7,531 bases of DNA from Verrucomicrobiota bacterium (lineage in GTDB: Bacteria > Verrucomicrobiota > Verrucomicrobiia > Verrucomicrobiales > Akkermansiaceae): assembly GCA_009885905.1 (NCBI GenBank), contig VFJU01000344.1:1-7531 (forward strand), in the 5' to 3' direction. The notes below the pieces were generated by a model that did not search any database, was not told the DNA's origin, and was given only the letters and a program-made list of their open reading frames with translations. Shown in pieces: positions 1-5,504 of the stretch. Position numbers and translations under genes: made by a program. Within the stretch, counting starts at the first letter, position 1. Each line of letters opens with the position of its first letter.

Positions 1-2087
1 AGAGTGATGCCAGAACTTTGAATTGCAACGTCCGTTCCCGTGCCCATAGCGATCCCGACATCCGCCTCGCTTAGGGCGGCCGCATCGTTGATCCCATCTC
101 CCGCCATCACCACGATGTTACCTTCTGCCCGGAGATTTTTAATAACAGCAACTTTTCCCGCAGGATCAATCTCGGCCTCGACCACATCAATACTCAGTTG
201 CTTGGCGACGACCGCGGCCGTGCGCCGATTATCGCCAGTGAGCATCACCAACTTAATTCCAAGAGCATGCAATTCTTTGATGACGAGTGGTGCGTTCGCC
301 TTCACTGGGTCCGCGACTACGAGAAGACCTGCTGGAATCTCGTCCACCGCAACAAATACCGCTGTTTTGCCGTGTTCCTGAAACGCAACTGCAGAGGCTT
401 GAAGCGACTCCATTCCAAGGACTCCGGCATTTCTAATAAAATCCAATTTACCAATCATCACGCGGCGCCCAGCGATGGTTCCTGACACTCCACCACCAGC
501 AAATGAGCGAAAGTCACTCACGGGCTCGAGCGGAATTCCTCGGTCTTTTGCTCCCTTGATAATTGCTGCAGCCAAAGGATGTTCACTACTTTGTTCGAGC
601 GATGCCGCGAGCGATAAGAGATCGTTAGATTCCATTCCTTCTGCAGATTGAAAATCCGTGAGCGTCGGTTTCCCAGTCGTGAGAGTTCCAGTCTTATCGA
701 GTACAAGTACGCTAATTTTTTCTAACATTTCCAATGCCTCAGCATTTTTAACCAGCACCCCTTGCTGAGCCCCGCGACCGATTCCGACCATGATCGACAT
801 CGGCGTCGCGAGACCCAGCGCACATGGGCAGGCGATAATCAATACGGCGACGGCATTCACGATGGCGTATGCGAGCTTAGGCTCGGGTCCAAACCACATC
901 CATAACCCAAAAGTAAGCAGAGAAACCACTAACACCAGCGGCACGAAGAAACCCGCGACTCGATCTGCAAGCCCTTGAATCGGCGCGCGACTCCGTTGAG
1001 CATCCGCCACCAAAGCGACGATTTGACCAAGCAGCGTGGCGCTACCGACCCGCTCGGCGCGAAGAATAAAACTTCCAGAACCGTTGACTGTACCGGCTGT
1101 CACCGAGTCACCCGTTGTCTTTTCAACTGGCAGAGGTTCACCCGTGATCATTGATTCCTCGACGCTGGAATGCCCTTCGACCACGACGCCATCAACAGGA
1201 ATTTTATCACCTGGCACCACCCGCAGCAGGTTACCAACTTCCACGATTTCTAACGGCACAACAACATCTCCATTTAGAGTGACTCGTCTGGCGGTGGGTG
1301 GTGCAAGATTAAGCAGCGCTTTGAGGGCGCTACCGGTGCGGCTGCGAGCACGAACTTCTAACACTTGCCCTAAAATCACCAACAAGATGATCACCGCTGC
1401 AGCCTCAAAGTAGATAGGCACATTTCCAGCGTGCTGCATGGATTGGGGAAAAAGGGTGGGCTTCAGCATGGCCACTGCGCTAAAGACATACGCAGCTCCC
1501 ACACCAATGGCGATGAGGGTAAACATGTTCAACTGACCGGTCAGCAACGAGCGCCAGCCACGGCGAAAAAACGGCCAACCCACCCACGCCACCACCGGTG
1601 TCGTTAGACCAAACTGGACCCAGCGCGAAGCTTGCCCGACAGACCAAGCGTGTGCTGCAAGACCTGGAATCATGTGCGCCATTGCGAGAAAAAATACGGG
1701 CAGGGTGAAGAAACCCGCAATCCAAAGCCGCCGAGTCATGTCGACAAGTTCTTCGTTTTCTTCTTCGTCCACAGCTGCGGTAGCGGCAACCGGTTCTAAC
1801 GCCATGCCACACTTCGGGCAGTCACCGGCGTGGTCTTGCCGTACCTCCGGATGCATTGGGCAGGTATAAATCGTCCGCAGCTTCGCCTTCCAAGCAGGAT
1901 TTCGTTCCAGCGCCATGCCACATTTCGAACAATCTCCTGGTTTCTCCGATTCGACACCAGGACACATCGGACAAAAATATTTTGCGGCGTTGGAAGGGGT
2001 CACGTCATCATGACTTTCCCCGCCACCACAACAAGCGCTCTGCGGTTTCTCTTTTGGAGGCTGGTTAGAATGACAACAATCGCTCAT
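1..2087 (-). CDS. copA: Copper-translocating P1B-type ATPase, CopA-like (3' end cut off by window)
   Basis: This inner-membrane pump exports heavy-metal ions, most likely Cu(I), using ATP. The frame is unbroken from the ATG at 2087 to the window edge (695 residues, C-terminus missing). The N-terminus has CC pairs at 4-5 and 19-20, then two heavy-metal-binding domains: CPMCPG at 39-44 with CSKC at 53-56, and YTCPMHP at 74-80 with CPKC at 90-93. Hydrophobic segments lie near 120-142, 155-175, 185-207, 226-245, 377-399 and 405-433. Catalytic motifs are TGE 315-317, the metal-site CPC 420-422, DKTGT 464-468 (phosphorylated Asp464), the HP locus at 503-504, TGD 617-619 and GDGIND 663-668. CPC favours a Cu(I) pump over CPH-type CopB. 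The last two membrane helices, which would confirm metal specificity, lie outside the window. It is last of a four-gene leftward block, 40 bases after the CNNM/CBS gene. No good Shine-Dalgarno is present. No adjacent copper regulator is seen. Confidence 0.95.
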   Translation of the reverse strand, partial: MSDCCHSNQPPKEKPQSACCGGGESHDDVTPSNAAKYFCPMCPGVESEKPGDCSKCGMALERNPAWKAKLRTIYTCPMHPEVRQDHAGDCPKCGMALEPVAATAAVDEEENEELVDMTRRLWIAGFFTLPVFFLAMAHMIPGLAAHAWSVGQASRWVQFGLTTPVVAWVGWPFFRRGWRSLLTGQLNMFTLIAIGVGAAYVFSAVAMLKPTLFPQSMQHAGNVPIYFEAAAVIILLVILGQVLEVRARSRTGSALKALLNLAPPTARRVTLNGDVVVPLEIVEVGNLLRVVPGDKIPVDGVVVEGHSSVEESMITGEPLPVEKTTGDSVTAGTVNGSGSFILRAERVGSATLLGQIVALVADAQRSRAPIQGLADRVAGFFVPLVLVVSLLTFGLWMWFGPEPKLAYAIVNAVAVLIIACPCALGLATPMSIMVGIGRGAQQGVLVKNAEALEMLEKISVLVLDKTGTLTTGKPTLTDFQSAEGMESNDLLSLAASLEQSSEHPLAAAIIKGAKDRGIPLEPVSDFRSFAGGGVSGTIAGRRVMIGKLDFIRNAGVLGMESLQASAVAFQEHGKTAVFVAVDEIPAGLLVVADPVKANAPLVIKELHALGIKLVMLTGDNRRTAAVVAKQLSIDVVEAEIDPAGKVAVIKNLRAEGNIVVMAGDGINDAAALSEADVGIAMGTGTDVAIQSSGIT

Positions 2088-2127
2088 AACACCAAATCCA
2101 GAATCATCAAATCAACTCAGATCAGAA

Positions 2128-3546
2128 TTAATCCGAGTCCGCCATCGCACGACTATTCTTTTCTTCCTCCAAGGATGGGTCTGGCAATTTACGGAAATAA
2201 ACTTGGCCCACTCGCCTGCCGTCGATGCTCGTGACCTTGGCTTCATAGCCGAGAACGCTCACCGTTTCGCCGACTTTAGGAAAACGCTCGAGTTTTTGCG
2301 TTAGATAACCACCAACGGTCGTGACTTCACCACTTTCAAGGAATAGCTCAGGTACGTGACCCGCAAGGTCGTTCAGGGTCATCGCCCCCTCGATCACAAA
2401 TTCATTTTTATTGATCTTGGTGAACGAAGAACGCTCGTTGTCAAACTCGTCCTGAATATCGCCGACGAGTTCCTCCATCACATTATCTAGAAATACAATC
2501 CCGACGGGCGTTCCGAACTCATCCACCGCCATCGCAAGGTGTGCATGCTCGCGCAGGAAAAATTTCAATAATGTGTCCAGAGGCATCGTATCTGGTACGA
2601 TTTTCAAATCGCGCTTGATCCTCATCAAATCTGGATTGGGATCGTTGATCAGCTTGAACAAATCCTTGATGTGAATCAGGCCGATCGCTTGATCCAGGTG
2701 TCCCTTGACTAGGGGAAAACGGGTGTGCTTGCTGTGCATCGCAATTTCTAACGTCTTATCGAAAGGTTGGTCCGCGTCGAGGATGACCACCTTGTTGCGC
2801 GGCGTCATCACGTCACGCACCCAGAGTTCATTGAGGCCTAGGGCGTTGATGAGGATTTCACGCTCTGTCTCAGTGACTTCTTGGGTCTTGCCGCTTTGGG
2901 TCACCAACAGCGCAAGTTCTTCGGCTGAATGGCTGTGCTCGCTCTCACTCATGGGGGCGATGTTGAACAAGCTCTTGAGCAACCAGTTTGCAGTGCCTTG
3001 AAGAATAATGATGCCCCACTCGGCCGACTTGTAGAAAGCGCGCAGGGGGGGCGACAGCCTCATTGTCGTCCCGAGAGGATAACGGATGGCGATCGACTTG
3101 GGCATCAGCTCGCCGATCACCACATGCAGGAAGGTGAATGACAGGATCGCCAGTGTGAATGAGATACCCTTCACCCACCAGATGGACATTCCAGTCTGCA
3201 TCAGTAGGGGCGACACCAGTGCCGCGACAAAAGGTTCGCCGAGAAAGCCAAGTGCCAGCGAGGCGATGGTGATTCCCAGTTGGTTGGCGGAAAGATATCC
3301 GTCGAGGTTGTTGACGACCTTCAACGCCGTGGCCGCCCTCACGGGATTGTCCTTCAGCTCGCCTTCGATCTGGCTGATCCGGACTTTCACAATCGCGAAC
3401 TCCGAGGCGACGAAAAACGCATTCAGCAAAAGGAAAAAAATGATTCCCACGATGTAGAATATCGTTTTCCCCACGGTCGGGAAATCGGTTGTTGGTTCCG
3501 GCGCGACGGAGGCCAGAAGCTGCAGATTGCAAATCAAGTCGGTCAT
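2128..3546 (-). CDS. Hemolysin/CorC-family membrane protein with CNNM, CBS pair and CorC_HlyC domains
   Basis: This is an integral membrane protein of the CNNM/CorC/YfjD family, whose members are linked to divalent-cation (Mg2+/Co2+) transport or resistance. The 'hemolysin' name is historical. Numbering from the GTG, the CNNM (DUF21) domain spans about 28-220 with FFVASEFAIVKVR at 45-57, the conserved LDGYLSANQLGI stretch at 82-93, and hydrophobic segments near 28-48, 92-118, 126-147 and 175-195. A CBS pair follows at about 245-370, starting at VRDVMTPR (244-251), and a CorC_HlyC domain at about 375-455. The length of about 472 residues fits the family. The acidic tail EEEKNSRAMADSD is probably disordered. 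Two adjacent starts are possible, GTG at 3549 and ATG at 3546. Neither has a Shine-Dalgarno, so the ATG is preferred. It begins 9-12 bases after the zinc-ribbon gene ends, which suggests co-transcription. The family is certain; the transported ion is not. Confidence 0.95.
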   Translation of the reverse strand: MTDLICNLQLLASVAPEPTTDFPTVGKTIFYIVGIIFFLLLNAFFVASEFAIVKVRISQIEGELKDNPVRAATALKVVNNLDGYLSANQLGITIASLALGFLGEPFVAALVSPLLMQTGMSIWWVKGISFTLAILSFTFLHVVIGELMPKSIAIRYPLGTTMRLSPPLRAFYKSAEWGIIILQGTANWLLKSLFNIAPMSESEHSHSAEELALLVTQSGKTQEVTETEREILINALGLNELWVRDVMTPRNKVVILDADQPFDKTLEIAMHSKHTRFPLVKGHLDQAIGLIHIKDLFKLINDPNPDLMRIKRDLKIVPDTMPLDTLLKFFLREHAHLAMAVDEFGTPVGIVFLDNVMEELVGDIQDEFDNERSSFTKINKNEFVIEGAMTLNDLAGHVPELFLESGEVTTVGGYLTQKLERFPKVGETVSVLGYEAKVTSIDGRRVGQVYFRKLPDPSLEEEKNSRAMADSD

Positions 3547-3558
3547 CACTTCACGAAA

Positions 3559-3819
3559 TCAGAGTTTTTCATAAACGCCCTGATCGCGACGCTGAAGTAT
3601 CGTGAACCCGGCCTTTTTGGCATCGGACACGGAGAGTGGTTTGGTGATCGTCGGCGTATTGATCCGCGAAATTACCTTTTTGACTGGGTGTTTGCAAAGC
3701 GGGCAAACCACCAACGGGGAACGGTCAACGGGTCGCCTGAGTTCGAATCCACGAACGCAGACGCGGCACGAATGCTCGGGATCCTCCGGAGTTTCTGAGA
3801 CGTATTCGTAGATTGGCAT
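3559..3819 (-). CDS. FmdB-family putative regulatory zinc-ribbon protein
   Basis: This is a small (86-residue) protein with a single zinc ribbon. It opens with MPIYEY, the hallmark N-terminus of FmdB/CxxC_CxxC_SSSS-type proteins, and carries two Cys pairs: C18-x2-C21 and C39-x2-C42, the latter in VVCPLCKHPVKKVIS. The C-terminal half (about 55-86) is basic and ends GFTILQRRDQGVYEKL. The founding member was proposed to regulate formamidase/amidase expression, but for most homologues, including this one, the role is unknown. The sequence supports zinc binding but not a DNA or protein target. It lies 61 bases downstream of the S14 gene and 9-12 bases upstream of the CNNM/CBS gene on the same strand, so an operon is likely. 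No Shine-Dalgarno precedes the ATG. A small imperfect hairpin sits just upstream of it. Confidence 0.88.
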   Translation of the reverse strand: MPIYEYVSETPEDPEHSCRVCVRGFELRRPVDRSPLVVCPLCKHPVKKVISRINTPTITKPLSVSDAKKAGFTILQRRDQGVYEKL

Positions 3820-3825
3820 GAGAGC

Positions 3826-3857
3826 GACGCAAGGACGAGAAATTTCCGTCCCACGTC
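3826..3857 (-). other. Imperfect hairpin between rpsN and the FmdB-family gene
   Basis: GGACG (3833-3837) can pair with CGTCC (3847-3851) around a 9-base loop. An outer GACG (3826-3829) can pair with CGTC (3854-3857) across a small asymmetric internal loop. In the leftward transcript the structure would end 6 bases before the FmdB-family ATG. No U-tract follows, so it is not an intrinsic terminator. It could be a processing or translation-modulating hairpin, or chance. Confidence 0.3.
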
Positions 3858-3880
3858 AAACTAGCGGATGTCGTGCCAAA

Positions 3881-4150
3881 TTACCAGCTAGACTTTGTAA
3901 CGCCAGGAAGCATCCCGGCGGAAGCAAGTTCGCGGAAGGTAATCCGGGAAAGACGGAAACGGCGCAAGAATGCACGACGACGACCGGTGATCTCGCAGCG
4001 GTTGACCAGACGGGTCGGGCTCGCGTCACGCGGGAGCATGGAAAGGCCAACGTAGTCCTTTTCAGCCTTAAGCTTGAGACGGAGTGCAGCGTATTTCTCG
4101 ACAGTTACTTTTTTGCGCGCGTTGCGAGCGATCCAACTTTTCTTAGCCAT
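3881..4150 (-). CDS. rpsN: 30S ribosomal protein S14 (89-residue, zinc-free type)
   Basis: S14 is a component of the 30S head that binds 16S rRNA and is needed for assembly and A-site integrity. The protein is 89 residues. It begins [10 protein letters not shown] and contains the conserved [19 protein letters not shown] (39-57) and [16 protein letters not shown] (74-89) signatures. Only one Cys is present (C52), so it lacks the CxxC...CxxC zinc site of the short about 61-residue form and belongs to the long 'C-minus' class. An upstream in-frame ATG at 4225 would add 25 non-conserved residues, so the MAKKS start is chosen. The gene is not next to L5 and S8 as in a classical spc operon. It is instead first in a leftward block with a zinc-ribbon protein and metal-transport genes. 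The leader has no Shine-Dalgarno and instead carries ACCTCC followed by a C run. A weak candidate promoter (TTGCAA, 16-base spacer, TAACAC) lies at 4192-4165 on this strand. Confidence 0.97.
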   Translation of the reverse strand: MAKKSWIARNARKKVTVEKYAALRLKLKAEKDYVGLSMLPRDASPTRLVNRCEITGRRRAFLRRFRLSRITFRELASAGMLPGVTKSSW

Positions 4151-4280
4151 AATTCGGGGGGGAGGTGTTACGGGATGAGCAGACGCTTGCAAGCCCAAAG
4201 TCGTAAATTTTCGGATTTTGATCAATTTCTTTCATTTTTTCGCCTCGAGACCCACCGAGTCGTCACTTTTTGGCACAGAG

Positions 4281-4308
4281 TTGACGGATCGATTGGTGTT
4301 TCTAATCT
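4281..4308 (+). promoter_or_regulatory. Candidate sigma70-type promoter for rsuA
   Basis: TTGACG (4281-4286) matches the -35 consensus at five of six positions. A 16-base spacer separates it from TAATCT (4303-4308), which keeps the important T1, A2 and T6 of the -10 box but matches only three of six overall. Only six bases lie between this -10 box and the rsuA ATG at 4315. Transcription would therefore be expected to begin at or within a base or two of the start codon, giving a leaderless or nearly leaderless mRNA. Confidence 0.42.
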
Positions 4309-4314
4309 GCCGTA

Positions 4315-5043
4315 ATGCGCCTCGATCGTTTCCTGACCCGCCATAGAAATGATTCGTGCAAGGAGGTCGCACGCCAATTGGCAGACGGGCGTGTGATGAT
4401 CGATGGCGCAGTGGAATCCTGCGGAATTCGGAGAATCAACCGTTTCACTAAAGTGGAACTCGACGGCGAAATCCTCCAAGAAAAGCAAGCCGTCTACCTG
4501 ATGCTGCACAAACCAGCGGGCTACCTCAGCGCGACGATGGATTCACAGCACCCGACCGTGATGGAACTCATTGACCACCCGTTGCGGGATGAACTTCATC
4601 TCGCAGGACGCCTCGATCGAGCGAGCACCGGACTGGTGTTGCTTACTAACGACGGACGTTGGTCTAAACTCATCACCGAACCGCAAGAGGAGATTTCCAA
4701 AGTCTATCAAGTGACGACACGTGATCGAATTTTACCCGAGACGGTGATGCGATTCGCAGAGGGGATTTATTTCGCCTACGAAGACCTAACAACTCGTCCC
4801 GCTCTTTTAGAAATTGTTGCTGAGCGAGAGGCATCTATCACGCTTCATGAAGGACGTTACCACCAAGTGAAGCGAATGTTTCACGCGGTTGGAAATCAAG
4901 TGCTGAGCCTCCACCGTGAAAGCATCGGTCCACTGCTTCTCAACGATACGCTACCGCTGGGTAAATTTCGTTCGCTCAGCGCGGAGGAAATCTCGTTTTT
5001 CTATCACGAAGATTCAAATCGAACCGTTAGAGCTTCGAAATAA
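4315..5043 (+). CDS. rsuA: 16S rRNA pseudouridine(516) synthase, RsuA family
   Basis: This cytoplasmic rRNA-modifying enzyme is expected to isomerise a uridine (U516 in E. coli numbering) of 16S rRNA during 30S assembly. The 242-residue protein has an N-terminal S4 RNA-binding domain (about 1-48, MRLDRFLTRH...) and an RsuA/RluB/E/F catalytic domain (about 60-230). The catalytic motif AGRLDRASTGLVLLTNDG lies at 97-114, with the nucleophile Asp101. KVYQV at 129-133 and EGRYHQVKRMF at 179-189 are also family signatures. The length matches typical RsuA (about 230-245). Other RsuA-family members (RluB, RluE, RluF) act on 23S rRNA, so the exact target is an inference; size and architecture favour RsuA. 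It diverges from rpsN across 164 bases, pairing two small-subunit genes. No Shine-Dalgarno precedes the ATG, and a promoter-like element sits directly upstream. Confidence 0.92.
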   Translation: MRLDRFLTRHRNDSCKEVARQLADGRVMIDGAVESCGIRRINRFTKVELDGEILQEKQAVYLMLHKPAGYLSATMDSQHPTVMELIDHPLRDELHLAGRLDRASTGLVLLTNDGRWSKLITEPQEEISKVYQVTTRDRILPETVMRFAEGIYFAYEDLTTRPALLEIVAEREASITLHEGRYHQVKRMFHAVGNQVLSLHRESIGPLLLNDTLPLGKFRSLSAEEISFFYHEDSNRTVRASK

Positions 5044-5194
5044 CCGTTCACGACGGGCGTTTTATAAAATCATTGCGCCAGAAGCACTGCGATTTATCCG
5101 TACAAATTCTCCTGTGTTCGAGTCCTACGCGATCACGGACTATTCTTCGCGCTTCGAATCGGCTATCTTTTATAAGTCGTCACGAAAACCGCAA
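5044..5194 (+). other. Non-coding stretch after rsuA
   Basis: I find no convincing gene, tRNA or RNA family here. A frame overlapping the end of rsuA stays open through this stretch, but its translation becomes proline-rich low complexity and resembles nothing. A five-base-pair hairpin (AGTCC/GGACT around 5120-5141) is weak. Because the next strong terminator starts at 5249, this stretch is probably the rsuA 3' untranslated region or contains a small transcript. Confidence 0.4.
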
Positions 5195-5215
5195 CACCTC
5201 CCACCTCCCACCTCC
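5195..5215 (+). repeat. Three tandem copies of CACCTCC
   Basis: Three perfect, contiguous 7-base units (5195-5201, 5202-5208, 5209-5215) lead directly into longer C runs. The unit contains CCTCC, the core of the 16S rRNA anti-Shine-Dalgarno sequence. A short low-complexity repeat of this type may be unstable by replication slippage. Confidence 0.85.
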
Positions 5216-5237
5216 CCCCCGCTCCCCCCATCCCCCC
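5200..5237 (-). other. G-quadruplex motif (C-rich on + strand)
   Basis: Five C runs of three or more bases occur at 5200-5202, 5207-5209, 5214-5220, 5224-5229 and 5232-5237, separated by 2-4 bases. On the minus strand this satisfies the usual G3+N1-7 four-run pattern, with one run to spare and three runs of six or seven Gs. The plus-strand transcript would instead be C-rich and G-poor, resembling a Rho-loading sequence. Confidence 0.75.
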
Positions 5238-5248
5238 GGCTAAGATCC

Positions 5249-5297
5249 CCGGCGAAATTCGAAGTCCCCCCGCTTCGATTTTCGCCGGTTTCTTTTT
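5249..5297 (+). terminator. Intrinsic (Rho-independent) terminator
   Basis: CCGGCGAAATTCGAAG (5249-5264) pairs with CTTCGATTTTCGCCGG (5273-5288) with one internal mismatch, giving a 16-position stem around an 8-base C-rich loop. TTTCTTTTT follows at 5289-5297. The T-tract lies only on the plus-strand side, so it terminates rightward transcription. It is the first strong terminator after rsuA, 205 bases beyond the stop codon, and it insulates the downstream beta-helix gene. Confidence 0.88.
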
Positions 5298-5475
5298 GGT
5301 TACGCTGCGTTGGAATTTATCATTAATGTAACTTTTAATGTGCTTTCAAATGAGTGATTTCATAAGAGATATTGAAATATAATTACTCGAATAATTGGCA
5401 TAATTTACTCAGATGACATGATAATTTTTGTTTTATTGTTGTAATATTGTAACCTATTGTGTGCGTAAGATGTTC
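5298..5475. other. AT-rich intergenic region upstream of the beta-helix gene
   Basis: No gene is supported here. The base composition is clearly more AT-rich than the flanking coding DNA. Short repeats are visible: the palindrome CATTAATG (5321-5328), a direct repeat of TTAATGT (5323-5329 and 5335-5341), and a direct repeat of TTGTAA (5439-5444 and 5447-5452). It is the expected location of the promoter and any regulator sites for the gene starting at 5505. Confidence 0.5.
5395..5424 (+). promoter_or_regulatory. Candidate promoter for the beta-helix gene
   Basis: TTGGCA (5395-5400) and TGATAA (5419-5424), 18 bases apart, are the best -35/-10-like pair I found upstream of 5505. They would give a 5' leader of about 75 bases. 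In such AT-rich DNA several other pairings are possible, so this is a tentative call. Confidence 0.27.
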
Positions 5476-5491
5476 TTAACGTTAATTTAAC
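5476..5491. promoter_or_regulatory. Overlapping palindromes (TTAAC/GTTAA cluster), possible operator
   Basis: TTAACGTTAA (5476-5485) is a perfect 10-base palindrome. It overlaps GTTAA-T-TTAAC (5481-5491), so three TTAAC half-sites in alternating orientation are packed into 16 bases. The cluster ends 13 bases before the ATG at 5505, where a bound repressor, or a structure in the mRNA, could control expression. Short AT-rich palindromes also arise by chance. Confidence 0.35.
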
Positions 5492-5504
5492 AAGCTATTC
5501 AAAA

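Noticed and set aside
2945..3532. A 195-codon minus-strand frame inside the CNNM/CBS gene
   Set aside because: It is in another frame of a clearly conserved membrane protein; the product is Arg/Gly-rich and unlike any family, as expected of a shadow frame.
3280..3798. A 172-codon plus-strand frame spanning the CNNM and FmdB-family genes
   Set aside because: Antisense to two well-supported genes, with no recognisable domain or start signal.
4185..4225. Short palindromes GCTTGCAAGC (4185-4194) and TTGATCAA (4218-4225) in the rpsN-rsuA divergent region
   Set aside because: Perfect but only 10 and 8 bases long, with no extended symmetry or match to a known operator such as a Zur box that I could recognise.
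4151..4225. Extended S14 start at 4225, adding 25 residues
   Set aside because: S14 proteins of this class start at MAKKS; the added residues are non-conserved and cover the likely leader.
3818..4315. A 165-codon plus-strand frame antisense to rpsN whose stop overlaps the rsuA ATG (TAATG)
   Set aside because: It lies opposite a certain ribosomal protein gene, its translation resembles no family, and the overlap looks like chance. The TAATG junction would matter only if this frame were translated.
4222..4509. A 95-codon minus-strand frame covering the rsuA start
   Set aside because: Antisense to the conserved S4 domain of RsuA and covering the divergent promoter region, with no family features.
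5095..5150. tRNA-like T-loop string TGTTCGAGTCC
   Set aside because: The flanking bases do not form a T-stem, and no acceptor, D or anticodon arm can be built around it.
5195..5240. C-rich repeats as a CRISPR or other dispersed-repeat array
   Set aside because: The units are 7 bases long and contiguous without spacers; this is simple low-complexity sequence.
4916..5326. A 136-codon plus-strand frame overlapping the end of rsuA
   Set aside because: It begins inside rsuA in another frame, becomes proline-rich where the DNA is C-rich, and runs through the intrinsic terminator.
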